DNA from: Anaerocolumna sp. MB42-C2 | GTDB taxonomy: Bacteria; Bacillota; Clostridia; Lachnospirales; Lachnospiraceae | DNA: 64,000 nucleotides | Assembly (NCBI RefSeq): GCF_030913705.1 | Contig: NZ_CP133190.1 | Span: 6,163,501-6,227,500 of the forward strand | Direction: 5' to 3' | Shown: positions 1 to 8,962 of the stretch, in pieces | Position numbering within the stretch: position 1 is the first letter of the stretch | How the letters are laid out: each line of letters opens with the position of its first letter | Notes under the pieces: model-generated | Seen by the model: only the letters and a program-made list of their open reading frames with translations | Database searches by the model: none | What the model was told of the DNA's origin: nothing | Translations under genes and position numbers: made by a program

Positions 1-2
1 TT

Positions 3-191
3 TTCCGGGAAGCTTATCTGGTGGGAGGTAATTATCCCCAGGATAGTATCTATATGCTGCAGCACATTTTTAATAATTGGTTTATATCACTGGATATCCA
101 GAAAATGTGTGCTGCAGCCGTAATGATGGCAGGGGTTATTCTGTTATTTCTTCTGCTGCTCCGGAAAATCGACCGAAACAGGGAAGAATGA
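3..191 (+). CDS. Sugar ABC transporter permease, MalF/UgpA type (C-terminal part only)
   Basis: The window opens inside this gene and only the last 62 residues are visible. It reads in one frame from base 3 to a TGA at 189-191. The visible part holds one strongly hydrophobic segment (AAAVMMAGVILLFLLLL) followed by a basic tail, RKIDRNREE. This is how MalF-type permeases end: a last membrane helix and a short cytoplasmic tail. The gene for the partner MalG-type permease follows at 378, which supports the pairing. The EAA loop lies outside the window, so the family call rests mainly on context. Confidence 0.6.
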   Translation, partial: FREAYLVGGNYPQDSIYMLQHIFNNWFISLDIQKMCAAAVMMAGVILLFLLLLRKIDRNREE

Positions 192-207
192 TGCAGGAAG
201 AGCATGT

Positions 208-381
208 ATGAAGAAAATAACATCTTTATATTGTTATTTGTGCGCCGTAAAGCGGAGTCACGTCGGGAAGGTTGAAAGAAAAAAACAGAAAGGATGCCAC
301 ATACTGATTCTTTTAACCATTTTCATTATGGCAGTAATACATCTGCCTATAGATGTGTTATGGAATGGGTGTAAACTATGA
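208..381 (+). CDS. Small membrane protein of 57 residues, unknown
   Basis: A short open frame begins at an ATG with AGGAAG about seven bases upstream. It ends in a TGA that overlaps the next start as ATGA, a normal sign of translational coupling. The product has a basic N-terminal half (KRSHVGKVERKKQK) and one hydrophobic segment (HILILLTIFIMAVIHL). It sits between the two sugar permease genes. I do not recognise a family. It could be a small transporter-associated membrane protein or a chance frame. The ribosome binding site and ATGA overlap favour a real gene. Confidence 0.4.
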   Translation: MKKITSLYCYLCAVKRSHVGKVERKKQKGCHILILLTIFIMAVIHLPIDVLWNGCKL

Positions 382-1235
382 TACTTAATAAATTAATAAA
401 GAAAATTCCGGTTTTCATCTTTTTGGCACCTGCCTCCTTACTTATTATCCTGCCATTGTGGGTGGTAATATTCGGTTCCTTTATGGGAAATGCAGAAATT
501 GCCGGGAACTTGGCCCCAATCTTATCGGATGGTGCCGGAAATATAAAATGGACCCTGATACCTCAATATCCTACACTAAGACCTTATGTGGAGCTGCTGT
601 TGGATTCGCCGGCCTTTTTTGTCCGTTTCCAAAATTCCCTGTGCCAGGTCTGTCCCCTTCTTGTTGGTCAGCTTTTCATAGCAGTTCCGGCCGCTTGGGC
701 ATTTTCAAGATTTGAATTTCTTATGAAGAAATTATTATTTATTTTCTATATGGCGTTTATGATTATGCCCTTTCAGGTGACCATGGTATCGAATTATCTG
801 GTGCTAGACAGGTTAAAGCTTTTAGATACAAACCTGGCCATCATACTACCTGGGATGTTCTCTACGTTTCCGGTATTTATAATGACTAAATTTTTTACTT
901 CAATTCCTGTTTCCTTGTTGGAAGCTTCCGAGCTGGATGGAGCAAATGAGTGGCAGATTTTTATTCATATCGGAATCCCAATGGGAATGTCCGGTATAGT
1001 TTCTTCCTGCATTTTGGGATTTTTGGAGAACTGGAATGCAATTGAGCCGGCACTTACCTTTTTGTCCGACCAGTCTCTCTGGCCGTTATCTTTATATTTG
1101 CCTGAAATTGCGGTAGATAAGGCAGGGGTTTCCCTGGCAGCTTCGGTAATTATGATAACACCCCCGCTGCTGGTGTTTTTTTACGGGCAAAGTTATCTGG
1201 AGCAGGGTATCTGCGCTTCGGGGCTGAAAGAATAG
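378..1235 (+). CDS. Sugar ABC transporter permease, MalG type
   Basis: This 285-residue inner-membrane subunit belongs to a binding-protein-dependent carbohydrate importer. It has an N-terminal membrane segment (FIFLAPASLLIILPLWVVI), several further helices, and the EAA loop near residues 180-200 (EASELDGANEWQIFIHIGIP), which docks on the ATPase. Length is normal for MalG-type subunits. The start overlaps the stop of the small upstream frame, so it is probably translated by coupling. The substrate cannot be told. The next genes are an HlyD-like adaptor and a MacB-like protein, an unusual neighbourhood for a sugar importer. Confidence 0.85.
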   Translation: MILNKLIKKIPVFIFLAPASLLIILPLWVVIFGSFMGNAEIAGNLAPILSDGAGNIKWTLIPQYPTLRPYVELLLDSPAFFVRFQNSLCQVCPLLVGQLFIAVPAAWAFSRFEFLMKKLLFIFYMAFMIMPFQVTMVSNYLVLDRLKLLDTNLAIILPGMFSTFPVFIMTKFFTSIPVSLLEASELDGANEWQIFIHIGIPMGMSGIVSSCILGFLENWNAIEPALTFLSDQSLWPLSLYLPEIAVDKAGVSLAASVIMITPPLLVFFYGQSYLEQGICASGLKE

Positions 1236-1281
1236 AAATGAAATTCCCGCAAATCAGTTTGCGGTACTTTGGGAGTAAAAT

Positions 1282-3438
1282 ATGAAAATAGTAGAAAAAG
1301 ATAAAAATCAAGCGATTATGCAAAGGACGGCAAAAAGATTATTAATCATCTTTCTTGTTTTGATATTTCTTCTTAGCTTTTTATCAAGGGCGGCTGATTC
1401 GGTCACCGTGCCCCGGGTTGTTACACGGAATCCGGGAGGTGGTGCTCTTACCTTTACGGCAGAGGGAACCGGAACAGTTATTTCAGGACGGAATAAATAT
1501 GTAAAAGTACGTAAGGGACTTGGAATTGATAAAATATATGTAAAAGAGGGAGAAAAAGTTAAAAAGAAACAGGTACTCCTTGAATATAACAAAGAAGATA
1601 TTAAAGACATTATGAAAGGGCTGCAAAGGGAGGCGGAAAAACTAAAGATTCAGATACAGCAGGAAGATACAAGCCTCATTCAGACAGATTCAGGAGATGA
1701 TAAGAAAGCAGAATTTGCCTGGCAACAAGCAAAGGAAAACTTAAAGATTGCCGAAGCAGTTGTAAATACAGCTGTAAAAAATTATAATTGGAATCTTAAT
1801 AAAAATAAAAATAAGCTGCTGGAGGAAAAAACGAAAGAATACGAGAGTGCAAAAATATCTTTTGAGGAGGTAAGACTTGAGAATGAACGGAGCTTTACGG
1901 AAGCAGAGGAAGCTGCAGAAGATGCTGGGGAGGTCCTTGCGGAATTAGAGAATAAGGATAGCAGAATAGAGGAGCTGTTGGAAGAATACGGGAGAGAAAG
2001 GGAACAAGAACAGGATAGCCTTACTAAAGAGAATAAACGGGATGATACAGAGGCAGAAGAGCAGGATAAGGGGAAATTAATTTTGACCGAACTATACCGG
2101 ATGGCTTATGGAGGAGAAAGTGAATATGAAATCCATCAGGAAGAAGTAGCCGTATTAGAACGGAAATTATCCAGAGCCAGAGAAGATGTAAAGAGAGCGA
2201 AGAATATTTACGAGGATACAATGTCGGAAGAGGGGGTTGCAGATTCGGCAAAGCAGGCATATACAGAAGCTAAAAGAACAGCGCAGGATGCGGCGGAGAG
2301 CCTGTCCGCTGCTGTAAAAAAGGAAGACATCATCTTCGCGGCAGCAGAGGATTATTTTTTAGCCTTTCATACCAATAATGCGGAAAAGAGAAGCAGTTTC
2401 CTGGAGTCAGCATATAAAGGTATTTACAGTGCCAGCGGTTATGAAAAACATAAAAAGGAAATAGAAAAGGCCGAAAAAAATTTACAAAGGGCAAAAAAGA
2501 ATGAACAAATAGTATCAGATAAGAACGAGGTAACCCTTAAAGCGGAGACAGAGAAGCTTGCGATATTGAAGGAAGACATAGACAGATTAAATAATGGTAC
2601 TTATGATTTTGAAGAAGAAATCTCCAAAAATGTAACAGAAATAGAAGAGGCACAGGAGAAAGTAAAGGCATCGGAAACTGCTTTAAAAGAAGCTTCCTTT
2701 AATTTAAAACTGGAAAAATTGCATAAGAAGAATGAGAATCTCCAAAGAGAAAAGGAACAGGAAAACGTTAAATTTAAACAGGAAGTCCTACAAATTGACC
2801 TGGAGGAAAAACAGGAAAATCTAAAGTACCTAAAAACCCTGAAAGAAAATGGAGGAAAACTAAAATCTCCGGTTACCGGCAGAGTGGATAAAATCTCCGT
2901 TGAGGCCGGGAAGCAGGCCATTGAGGATGGCAGTATCGCCGTTAGTACTGGAGATTATGGTATTCTTGTTATTTTGTCCAGGGAACAGGGAGGCTACATA
3001 ACACCTGGGGATAAGATGGAACTGCTCCCAAGGGGAAAGAAAGAGAAGATAGAGGTGGAGATTCAGGGAATCCGGTTTACAAAAGACGAACAGGGAAAGG
3101 AACAGACAGAAGTGACGGCTGTTTTACCGGAGGGAAATTATATACCCGGTTCTTCCATGGCGGCCACCATATCCAAATCCTCCGAGTTATATGATGTCTG
3201 TGTCCCTTTAGAGGCAATCCGTAACGATACACGGGGAAGTTATGTACTCACAACCAGTCCCTTTAATACCGCACTGGGAGAAGAACTTCGGGCGGTAAGA
3301 GTGGCTGTGGAGGTTCTGGACAAGGATGATACCACGGCAGCAGTGGAGGGTGCCCTAAGCAAGGAGGAGGACGTTATTATAAGCAGCACAAGAGCAATCG
3401 AGGAGGGAGATCGGGTAAGACTGGAGGGAAATCAATGA
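1282..3438 (+). CDS. HlyD/MacA-like membrane-fusion protein with very long coiled coil
   Basis: The protein has 718 residues. One membrane anchor (residues 19-36, RLLIIFLVLIFLLSFLS) is followed by the first half of a biotinyl-lipoyl domain (IYVKEGEKVKKKQVLLEYN). About 420 residues of charged heptad-rich coiled coil rich in Lys, Glu and Ala come next. The second lipoyl half (LKSPVTGRVDKISVEAGK) lies near residue 535, and a beta-barrel end follows. This is the order of periplasmic-adaptor subunits of ABC exporters. In a Gram-positive cell such a protein would sit outside the membrane and work with a MacB-type permease. The next gene overlaps by 4 bases (ATGA). The coiled coil is much longer than in ordinary MacA. 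The matching ATPase is not adjacent. Confidence 0.75.
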   Translation: MKIVEKDKNQAIMQRTAKRLLIIFLVLIFLLSFLSRAADSVTVPRVVTRNPGGGALTFTAEGTGTVISGRNKYVKVRKGLGIDKIYVKEGEKVKKKQVLLEYNKEDIKDIMKGLQREAEKLKIQIQQEDTSLIQTDSGDDKKAEFAWQQAKENLKIAEAVVNTAVKNYNWNLNKNKNKLLEEKTKEYESAKISFEEVRLENERSFTEAEEAAEDAGEVLAELENKDSRIEELLEEYGREREQEQDSLTKENKRDDTEAEEQDKGKLILTELYRMAYGGESEYEIHQEEVAVLERKLSRAREDVKRAKNIYEDTMSEEGVADSAKQAYTEAKRTAQDAAESLSAAVKKEDIIFAAAEDYFLAFHTNNAEKRSSFLESAYKGIYSASGYEKHKKEIEKAEKNLQRAKKNEQIVSDKNEVTLKAETEKLAILKEDIDRLNNGTYDFEEEISKNVTEIEEAQEKVKASETALKEASFNLKLEKLHKKNENLQREKEQENVKFKQEVLQIDLEEKQENLKYLKTLKENGGKLKSPVTGRVDKISVEAGKQAIEDGSIAVSTGDYGILVILSREQGGYITPGDKMELLPRGKKEKIEVEIQGIRFTKDEQGKEQTEVTAVLPEGNYIPGSSMAATISKSSELYDVCVPLEAIRNDTRGSYVLTTSPFNTALGEELRAVRVAVEVLDKDDTTAAVEGALSKEEDVIISSTRAIEEGDRVRLEGNQ

Positions 3439-4502
3439 GACAGGGAGCAAAAAATTGGATGGTATTAATATATATATTTTTTTTCCTTATTTTTTCCTTT
3501 TTAAGCATAAAGTACGGAAGATATGCGGCAGATCAGTTATCTAATGTCAGCGCAAGATATAAGGAGGATACCTTAACCCCTCGGGAGTTCACCGCTGCCT
3601 TAAAAAACATGGGACAAAACGGAGAGAAGACATTGGAATTAACCTTGTGGAACCGCTTGAAGAAAGAGAAAGCAGAAAACGAACTAACCGGATTGCAGGC
3701 TGAAACCAATGTGATAGAAGTGTATGGGAATATGAAACAGGTAATTCCCATGGAATTTTTATACGGAAGAGCAGTAACAGAAGACGATCTTAGAATGTGT
3801 GTGTTGGATTCTGTTACGGCCTGGAATTTATTCGGTACGGTCAGTGCAGTGGGAAACCGGGTAATCTGGAATGAAAGAAAATATACGGTAAAAGGTATTA
3901 TTAAAACCAGTGATACAGTTATAATAATTCCAGTGTCAGACATCGAACATAAATTCTCAAATTTGGAAGCCGTTTATGGCAGGAAACATGGGAAAAGAAT
4001 AGAAGACCAGGGCCGGCAGCTGATAAATTTTATGAAGAATAACGGTATAGAGGAACCGGATACACTGATTGACGGCAGCTTTCTTGCATATCTATTAACC
4101 GGATTTTATCATTTGTCACTATGGATACTGGCTGTTCAGCTGATTTATTTTCTTGTAAAAACGGCTTGTATGTTCAGAAATCATAAATTTTTGTGCTTTC
4201 TGGTCGGTCTTGCTGCTGTAAGCTCGGTTTTCATATTGGTTCAGGTTACGGAATTTCATATACAGCTGCCCAGCCAGCTGATTCCGGGAAAGTGGTCAGA
4301 TTTTGATTTTTATGTTTCCAAATATAAGGAATGGAAAGCAGCAGTACTTAATATCAACAATAATAATGTACTTCCTAAGGATAAAATATGTACCTATTAC
4401 AGCAATCGTTGTATGTTTTACGGATTTTTAAGTGCAGGAATGCTGATACCGGTGCAGTTTTGGTTAATCCGGTTTTTTAAGTCACAGGCGCTTAAGTCAT
4501 AA
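3435..4502 (+). CDS. MacB/FtsX-like membrane protein
   Basis: This 355-residue protein has an N-terminal membrane helix (residues 9-25), an extracellular domain of about 195 residues and three C-terminal helices, near 220-240, 248-270 and 332-350. That is the four-helix MacB/FtsX layout. The extracellular domain contains LFGTVSAVGNRVIWNERKYT, which resembles the MacB_PCD signature (LFG..G..I......Y.V.G). The start overlaps the stop of the HlyD-like gene by four bases, so the two are surely co-translated and probably form one export or signalling complex. No ATP-binding domain is present in either. The transcript ends just before an inserted IS element. Confidence 0.65.
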   Translation: MRQGAKNWMVLIYIFFFLIFSFLSIKYGRYAADQLSNVSARYKEDTLTPREFTAALKNMGQNGEKTLELTLWNRLKKEKAENELTGLQAETNVIEVYGNMKQVIPMEFLYGRAVTEDDLRMCVLDSVTAWNLFGTVSAVGNRVIWNERKYTVKGIIKTSDTVIIIPVSDIEHKFSNLEAVYGRKHGKRIEDQGRQLINFMKNNGIEEPDTLIDGSFLAYLLTGFYHLSLWILAVQLIYFLVKTACMFRNHKFLCFLVGLAAVSSVFILVQVTEFHIQLPSQLIPGKWSDFDFYVSKYKEWKAAVLNINNNNVLPKDKICTYYSNRCMFYGFLSAGMLIPVQFWLIRFFKSQALKS

Positions 4503-4507
4503 AACAG

Positions 4508-4534
4508 TATTTTGCTTTGCCTCCAATTAATCCC
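4508..4534. repeat. Left copy of 27-bp target-site duplication
   Basis: The sequence beginning TATTTTGCTTTGCCTCC here recurs exactly at 6180-6206 on the other side of the insertion sequence. A 27-bp direct repeat is the size known for IS1202-type elements. Confidence 0.9.
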
Positions 4535-4574
4535 TGTCAACCGTTTTTGAAAATGTCCTCAAAAAGTTTAAACA

Positions 4575-4598
4575 TAAGCACCAGATTTCTGGTGCTTA
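4575..4598. terminator. Hairpin inside the left IS end
   Basis: TAAGCACCAGA at 4575-4585 pairs with TCTGGTGCTTA at 4588-4598, giving an 11-bp stem. AGTTTT follows on the plus strand. It lies past the transposase stop and could block transcription into or out of the element. Confidence 0.5.
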
Positions 4599-4683
4599 GT
4601 TTTAAATAGTACTTTAGGAGAAAATCCATAGCTCAGTCGGTATTTGGATAACCTTAATAAACCTACAGACTTCGAAATATCAG

Positions 4684-6081
4684 TTAAGCTACATCTTTTC
4701 TATGTAATTGACTTTTAGCGTACTTTTCAAATGATGCCTGCTTCCAAGGATGGTTCATAGGAGGTATGTATTTCTTTTTTGGTAATTCCGGAATGGTCGC
4801 TAAATCAAATGCTTTTGAAGAAAGCTTGTGTTCCGGAAGTAACTCAAGTGCATAAACCTGCTCACCAATACAACTAAAAAGTTCACCATTGAATGATCTA
4901 ATTACCATTGCTGTGGTGCCCTTACGATGGTGTACAGCGATTCCTTGACTGTTTACAGGAAGATAGTATTCATTTTGATATTTCAGGCAACTTCCGTTAT
5001 CTATCTTTCTAGAAGATAATACCGCCAACGTCAGATTGATTTTATCACTATCTGGTTGCATTTCGAACACAGATTTGATACTATCAATAGGTAAAGCGAA
5101 CTGCTTATTAAATTTCTTTATATAGGTGTGGAGAAATTGATTGGCTTGCTGAATGCTGGTTACATTCGCAAGTCGGAGTTCAACAGGAAGGCGGGATTGA
5201 AGAGTGCCAAACATTCTTTCAACCCGCCCTTTTGCTTGTGCAACGCTGGAAGTACGAATGTCGATTCCTAATTGTTTGCAGGCATAACCAAACTGAGTAA
5301 AGGTATCTTTCTCTAAAGAGGTTTCATGCTTCTTTTTATACTCAAATACAGTTCGGTTGTCAGTAAAAAATTGATATGGAATGCCATAATTACTAAGAAC
5401 CTGATAGAGAACATGATAATAGCCATTTAATGTTTCTTGTTCATCAAAGTAGGCGCCAACAATCTGCCCTGTGGCATCATCAACGGCGATGTGGAGTTGT
5501 GTTTTGAATTGCCCAAACCAAAGGTGTAGGGACGCATCCATTTGAAGCATTTCACCGAAATACGCGCATCTAGGATGCCTAGGATGCGAATCCTCCAGAT
5601 CCATGATGGAACTTTGAATAATAGCTGCTTTCTTTTTAGACTTAGTCTTTGATTGAATAGCCTTTAGTGCTTTTTTTACCGCTTTCTTGGAAGAACGGTT
5701 TGCTTTAGGAGAAAGGATGTATTCCTTTCTAAGAATAGAAGTAATGGCACTGACAGATACACTGATATGTTCTTTTTCTTTGAGAAGTTCAGAGTAATGG
5801 GTCAGATTGCAGTCACTGTACTTGGTACGATATAAGTCCAAGATTAACTGTTTTGTATCTGTAGGAAGAGTAATGGCCGGCTGTCGCCCTCGGTTACCAT
5901 GAATAAAGAAAGACTTACCTTGTTCTTGATAGCCCTTTATTAAGCGATTGATGTGTCGATCTGAACAACCTATTTTAAGAGCAGCTGTTTTCTTATTACC
6001 ATTTGTGTCTACGAGTTTTTTAATGACCTCGTACTTTTGGTTTTCGTCCATTGTTAGTAATACCTTTCTGATTGTGTCCAC
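4684..6081 (-). CDS. IS1202-type (ISNCY) transposase
   Basis: The protein has 465 residues. An N-terminal helix-turn-helix (KKTAALKIGCSDRHINRLIK) is followed by a second DNA-binding segment and a DDE/RNase H-like catalytic core. The three catalytic positions are visible: Asp in MDASLHLWF, Asp in FTDNRTVF and Glu in AKGRVERMF. It cuts and joins the IS ends during transposition. The frame is complete, with no internal stop. The start at 6081 is preceded by AAAGGT. Family placement agrees with the 27-bp target duplication and 23-bp ends of the element. Confidence 0.92.
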   Translation of the reverse strand: MDTIRKVLLTMDENQKYEVIKKLVDTNGNKKTAALKIGCSDRHINRLIKGYQEQGKSFFIHGNRGRQPAITLPTDTKQLILDLYRTKYSDCNLTHYSELLKEKEHISVSVSAITSILRKEYILSPKANRSSKKAVKKALKAIQSKTKSKKKAAIIQSSIMDLEDSHPRHPRCAYFGEMLQMDASLHLWFGQFKTQLHIAVDDATGQIVGAYFDEQETLNGYYHVLYQVLSNYGIPYQFFTDNRTVFEYKKKHETSLEKDTFTQFGYACKQLGIDIRTSSVAQAKGRVERMFGTLQSRLPVELRLANVTSIQQANQFLHTYIKKFNKQFALPIDSIKSVFEMQPDSDKINLTLAVLSSRKIDNGSCLKYQNEYYLPVNSQGIAVHHRKGTTAMVIRSFNGELFSCIGEQVYALELLPEHKLSSKAFDLATIPELPKKKYIPPMNHPWKQASFEKYAKSQLHRKDVA

Positions 6082-6179
6082 CTCATTTCTAAGTCATGAG
6101 GTTCTATTATAATATATGAACGACTAATTGGGACATAATCATTTGTGGTACACTAAGACATTATCATAAATGAATCATA

Positions 6180-6206
6180 TATTTTGCTTTGCCTCCAATT
6201 AATCCC
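6180..6206. repeat. Right copy of 27-bp target-site duplication
   Basis: Exact repeat of 4508-4534. Its last base directly abuts the -35 hexamer TTGACT at 6207, so the duplication kept the native bases upstream of that promoter. Confidence 0.9.
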
Positions 6207-6235
6207 TTGACTAATTAATAAAATATGCATATAAT
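6207..6235 (+). promoter_or_regulatory. Promoter of the T-box leader
   Basis: TTGACT (6207-6212), a 17-bp spacer and TATAAT (6230-6235) make a near-consensus sigma-A promoter. Transcription would begin near 6242, at the start of the T-box leader. Confidence 0.75.
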
Positions 6236-6249
6236 AAGTAAAAAATAAA

Positions 6250-6514
6250 AGCTATGAAGAGAGAAGTAATCATTTACAAAACCTACAGAGAACTCCGGAA
6301 GCTGAGAAGGAGCAGCAGCGTATTTGATGAAACAAGCCTCGGAGCCGCATACGGATCTTATATAAGTTTAAGTGATGATATGACGTGAGTTCACGTTACA
6401 GAACTAGAGTATTTATGTACTCGATGAGATTGATATGGTGACATATTAATAAATTAGGGTGGCACCGCGAAAATAATCGCCCCTACAAATTACTTTGTAG
6501 GAGGTGTTTTTTTT
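6250..6514 (+). promoter_or_regulatory. T-box leader with intrinsic terminator, probable Met specifier
   Basis: The T-box sequence AATTAGGGTGGCACCGCG lies at 6452-6469. A terminator stem follows, CCTACAAA (6482-6489) with TTTGTAGG (6494-6501), then a run of eight T from 6507. The 5' part has the stem I features AGAGA..AGTA and CAGAGA. A candidate specifier ATG at 6327-6329, in TTTGATGAAAC, suits the downstream synthetase-like gene. T-box leaders bind uncharged tRNA and let transcription continue when the amino acid is scarce. The specifier assignment is inferred from position and needs a folded model. Confidence 0.92.
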
Positions 6515-6680
6515 ATCCTTTTTTTCTGTTTATATAATTATTACAGGATAATTCAAAGGTAGTTTAAATAGGGGATTTAAACAGAAGAAATGTAGAAAGG
6601 TAATAGCAATAATAAATATTTATAATAAGCGTATTTAATTTTTTAAATTTAAACTCTTAATTTACAGAAAGGTGATTGAT

Positions 6681-8696
6681 ATGAAAGATATAGCAAACAA
6701 GGATTTTAGTAAAGGCGGCAGACCGCAGTTTCCTAAACGAGCAGTAATAACAGCCGGAATGCCTTATGGCAATAAGGAACTTCATTTTGGACATATCGGC
6801 GGGGTATTTGTTCATGCGGATACCTTTGCCAGATTTTTAAGAGATAGAATCGGAAGTGAAAATGTAATTTTTGTATCAGGAACGGATTGTTATGGCTCCC
6901 CAATTCTTGAGAGCTACCGCAAACTAGTAGAAAGCAATAAAGATAAGACAGTGGGCACGATTGAAGAATACGTCCGTAAAAATCATAATATCCAGAAAGA
7001 AACATTATCAAATTATGGTATTAGTTTGGATTTATATGGAGCTTCCGCACTTGACAGACCGGGTGAAATACACAAAGAGGTTTCGAAAGAGATTTTTGAA
7101 AAATTATATAGTAATGGTGATATAGTACCAATGTCAACACCTCAGTTTTATGATACAGATTTTCAAGTCTTTCTAAATGGCAGGCAAGTAGTCGGACAAT
7201 GCCCTATTGAGGGTTGTACGTCAGAAAAAGCATATGCGGATGAATGTTCCCTGGGCCATCAATATATGCCAAGTGACTTATTAAATCCTAAAAGCACATT
7301 ATCAGGAAAAACACCGGAGGTCAGAGAGGTTACAAACTGGTATTTTAAATTAGAGGAATATCAGGACAGATTAAAAGATTGGATTAGGAATCTCAGGGTG
7401 AATACAAATACGAGAAAATATATTATTAATACGATTGAAGAATTTTTAAAACCACCCTATATTTATGTAAAAAAAGATCAATTAGAAAATCTTCCGGATA
7501 TAGATAATCTGCTTCCACAACATAATAGGCTAGCAGAAGAGAATAAAGCGTCCCTTACCTTTGTTTTTGACAATTTAAATGACAGAGATATAGCTAAGGA
7601 GATATTTGCAAGCAAAGGAATCCGCTTCCGTACCGGAAAAACTTTAGTTCCTTTTCGCTTATCCGGCAATATTGAATGGGGTGTTCCCGTACCGGATAAA
7701 GATGATTTAATGAATCTGACTTTTTGGGTTTGGCCGGAATCATTATGGGCTCCTATATCCTTTACCAGAGCATATCTGGAGTCCCAGGGAAAAGAAAGTA
7801 AAACCTGGACGGATTGGTGGAATTCAAAAGAATCTAAAGTTTATCAGTTTATTGGTGAAGATAATATATATTTTTATGGTATAGCCGAGATGGCGTTATT
7901 TGCTTCTCTTGATAATGATAACGGTAAAGAAAGGAAAAGTATGGGAGAGTTGCCATTGCCTCATCTTATCGCTAACCGCCATATTTTATTTATGGATAAG
8001 AAAGCAAGCAGCAGTAACGAAATAAAACCGCCAATGGCTAAGGATTTACTGGAATTTTATACACCGGAGCAATTACGCATTCATTTTTTAAGCCTTGGAT
8101 TATCAACTAAAAGTGTAAGCTTTCGGCCGCAGGTTTATATGGATGAAAAAGACAGATACAGAGAAGATATAGTTATAAAAGAGGGAAATCTGTTAACCAA
8201 TGTATTAAACAGATTAGTACGCTCCTGTTTTTATACTTCACAAAGTTACTTTGAATCCAGAATCCCCAAAGGAGAAATAAGCGAGAAGATATTAAGTGAA
8301 TCAGAGGAAGCAATTCTTAATTTTGAAAGGCATATGTATAATCATGAATTCCATAGCCTGACTTATGTACTGGACACTTATATCCGTAATATGAATAAAT
8401 ATTGGGTCAATAATATGAGAACCGCGGAAACGACAGGTAAAACAGAATTAAGAAAACAGATTTTAATCGATTCCTTTCATGTAGTTAAAACAGCGGCTAT
8501 ATTATTACACCCCATCGCTCCAATCGGATGTGAGAGGATAAAGGATTATTTAAATGTAAGCGATAAGATCTGGAATTGGGATTATATTTTTTCAACTATT
8601 TATGATATTATTGATGACATGGATAATCATAAATTAAAATTTTTGGAACCTAAGACAGATTTTTTTAAAAAGCATGTTAGTCAGTTGGAAAGATAA
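6681..8696 (+). CDS. metG: Divergent methionyl-tRNA synthetase-like protein
   Basis: A 671-residue class I aminoacyl-tRNA synthetase of the MetRS group. The HIGH-type motif is HFGH at residues 35-38. A zinc-knuckle region (CPIEGCTSEKAYADECSLGH) is followed by DLLNPKSTLSGKTPEVRE, which closely follows the E. coli MetRS pattern. WGVPVP and the WPESLW stretch lie in the catalytic core. Where KMSKS is expected, the sequence reads DKKASSS (about 439-445), so that motif is degenerate. The usual C-terminal EMAP/Trbp111 tRNA-binding domain is absent. ATG 6681 is preferred to GTG 6672 because AAAGGTG sits six bases ahead. It is probably a second or specialised MetRS under T-box control, perhaps linked to stress or inhibitor tolerance; the latter is inference. 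Confidence 0.8.
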   Translation: MKDIANKDFSKGGRPQFPKRAVITAGMPYGNKELHFGHIGGVFVHADTFARFLRDRIGSENVIFVSGTDCYGSPILESYRKLVESNKDKTVGTIEEYVRKNHNIQKETLSNYGISLDLYGASALDRPGEIHKEVSKEIFEKLYSNGDIVPMSTPQFYDTDFQVFLNGRQVVGQCPIEGCTSEKAYADECSLGHQYMPSDLLNPKSTLSGKTPEVREVTNWYFKLEEYQDRLKDWIRNLRVNTNTRKYIINTIEEFLKPPYIYVKKDQLENLPDIDNLLPQHNRLAEENKASLTFVFDNLNDRDIAKEIFASKGIRFRTGKTLVPFRLSGNIEWGVPVPDKDDLMNLTFWVWPESLWAPISFTRAYLESQGKESKTWTDWWNSKESKVYQFIGEDNIYFYGIAEMALFASLDNDNGKERKSMGELPLPHLIANRHILFMDKKASSSNEIKPPMAKDLLEFYTPEQLRIHFLSLGLSTKSVSFRPQVYMDEKDRYREDIVIKEGNLLTNVLNRLVRSCFYTSQSYFESRIPKGEISEKILSESEEAILNFERHMYNHEFHSLTYVLDTYIRNMNKYWVNNMRTAETTGKTELRKQILIDSFHVVKTAAILLHPIAPIGCERIKDYLNVSDKIWNWDYIFSTIYDIIDDMDNHKLKFLEPKTDFFKKHVSQLER

Positions 8697-8730
8697 GCTG
8701 AGAAAACTGTCGTGACAGCGCTTCAGTGCT

Positions 8731-8757
8731 AAAGTCTGGCAAGCCGGAATCTTTTTT
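8731..8757 (+). terminator. Intrinsic terminator after the MetRS-like gene
   Basis: TCTGG and CCGGA around a CAAG loop form a short GC-rich stem, followed by ATCTTTTTT. It lies 35 bases past the stop codon. Confidence 0.6.
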
Positions 8758-8962
8758 ATTTTCTATAAATCATAATTATACCGTTGCAAAATGCAAATAC
8801 TATATAAAACAGCCTATATAAATTTTTGTATTAATTATAGGAGAATTATGGTATACTACATTATAACAAGGCTTGAGCATCTAAACTGATCTGGCTTAAA
8901 CTGATTAAAATCAGGTTGGGAATACTTAAAGATTAGTGATGTTTAGAAATGATGGAGGCAAA

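Larger units (their letters stand above)
4535..6179 (-). mobile_element. IS1202-type (ISNCY) insertion sequence, 1645 bp, apparently intact
   Basis: The element carries one transposase gene on the minus strand. Its ends form an imperfect 23-bp inverted repeat. The left end starts TGTCAACCGTTTTTG and the right end, read inward, starts TATGATTCATTTATG; both finish AATGTC, and 16 of 23 positions match. It is flanked by a perfect 27-bp direct repeat. Published IS1202 from Streptococcus pneumoniae also has 23-bp ends and a 27-bp duplication. The complete frame and perfect duplication suggest recent insertion and possible activity. It sits between the MacB-like gene and the T-box leader. Confidence 0.9.
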
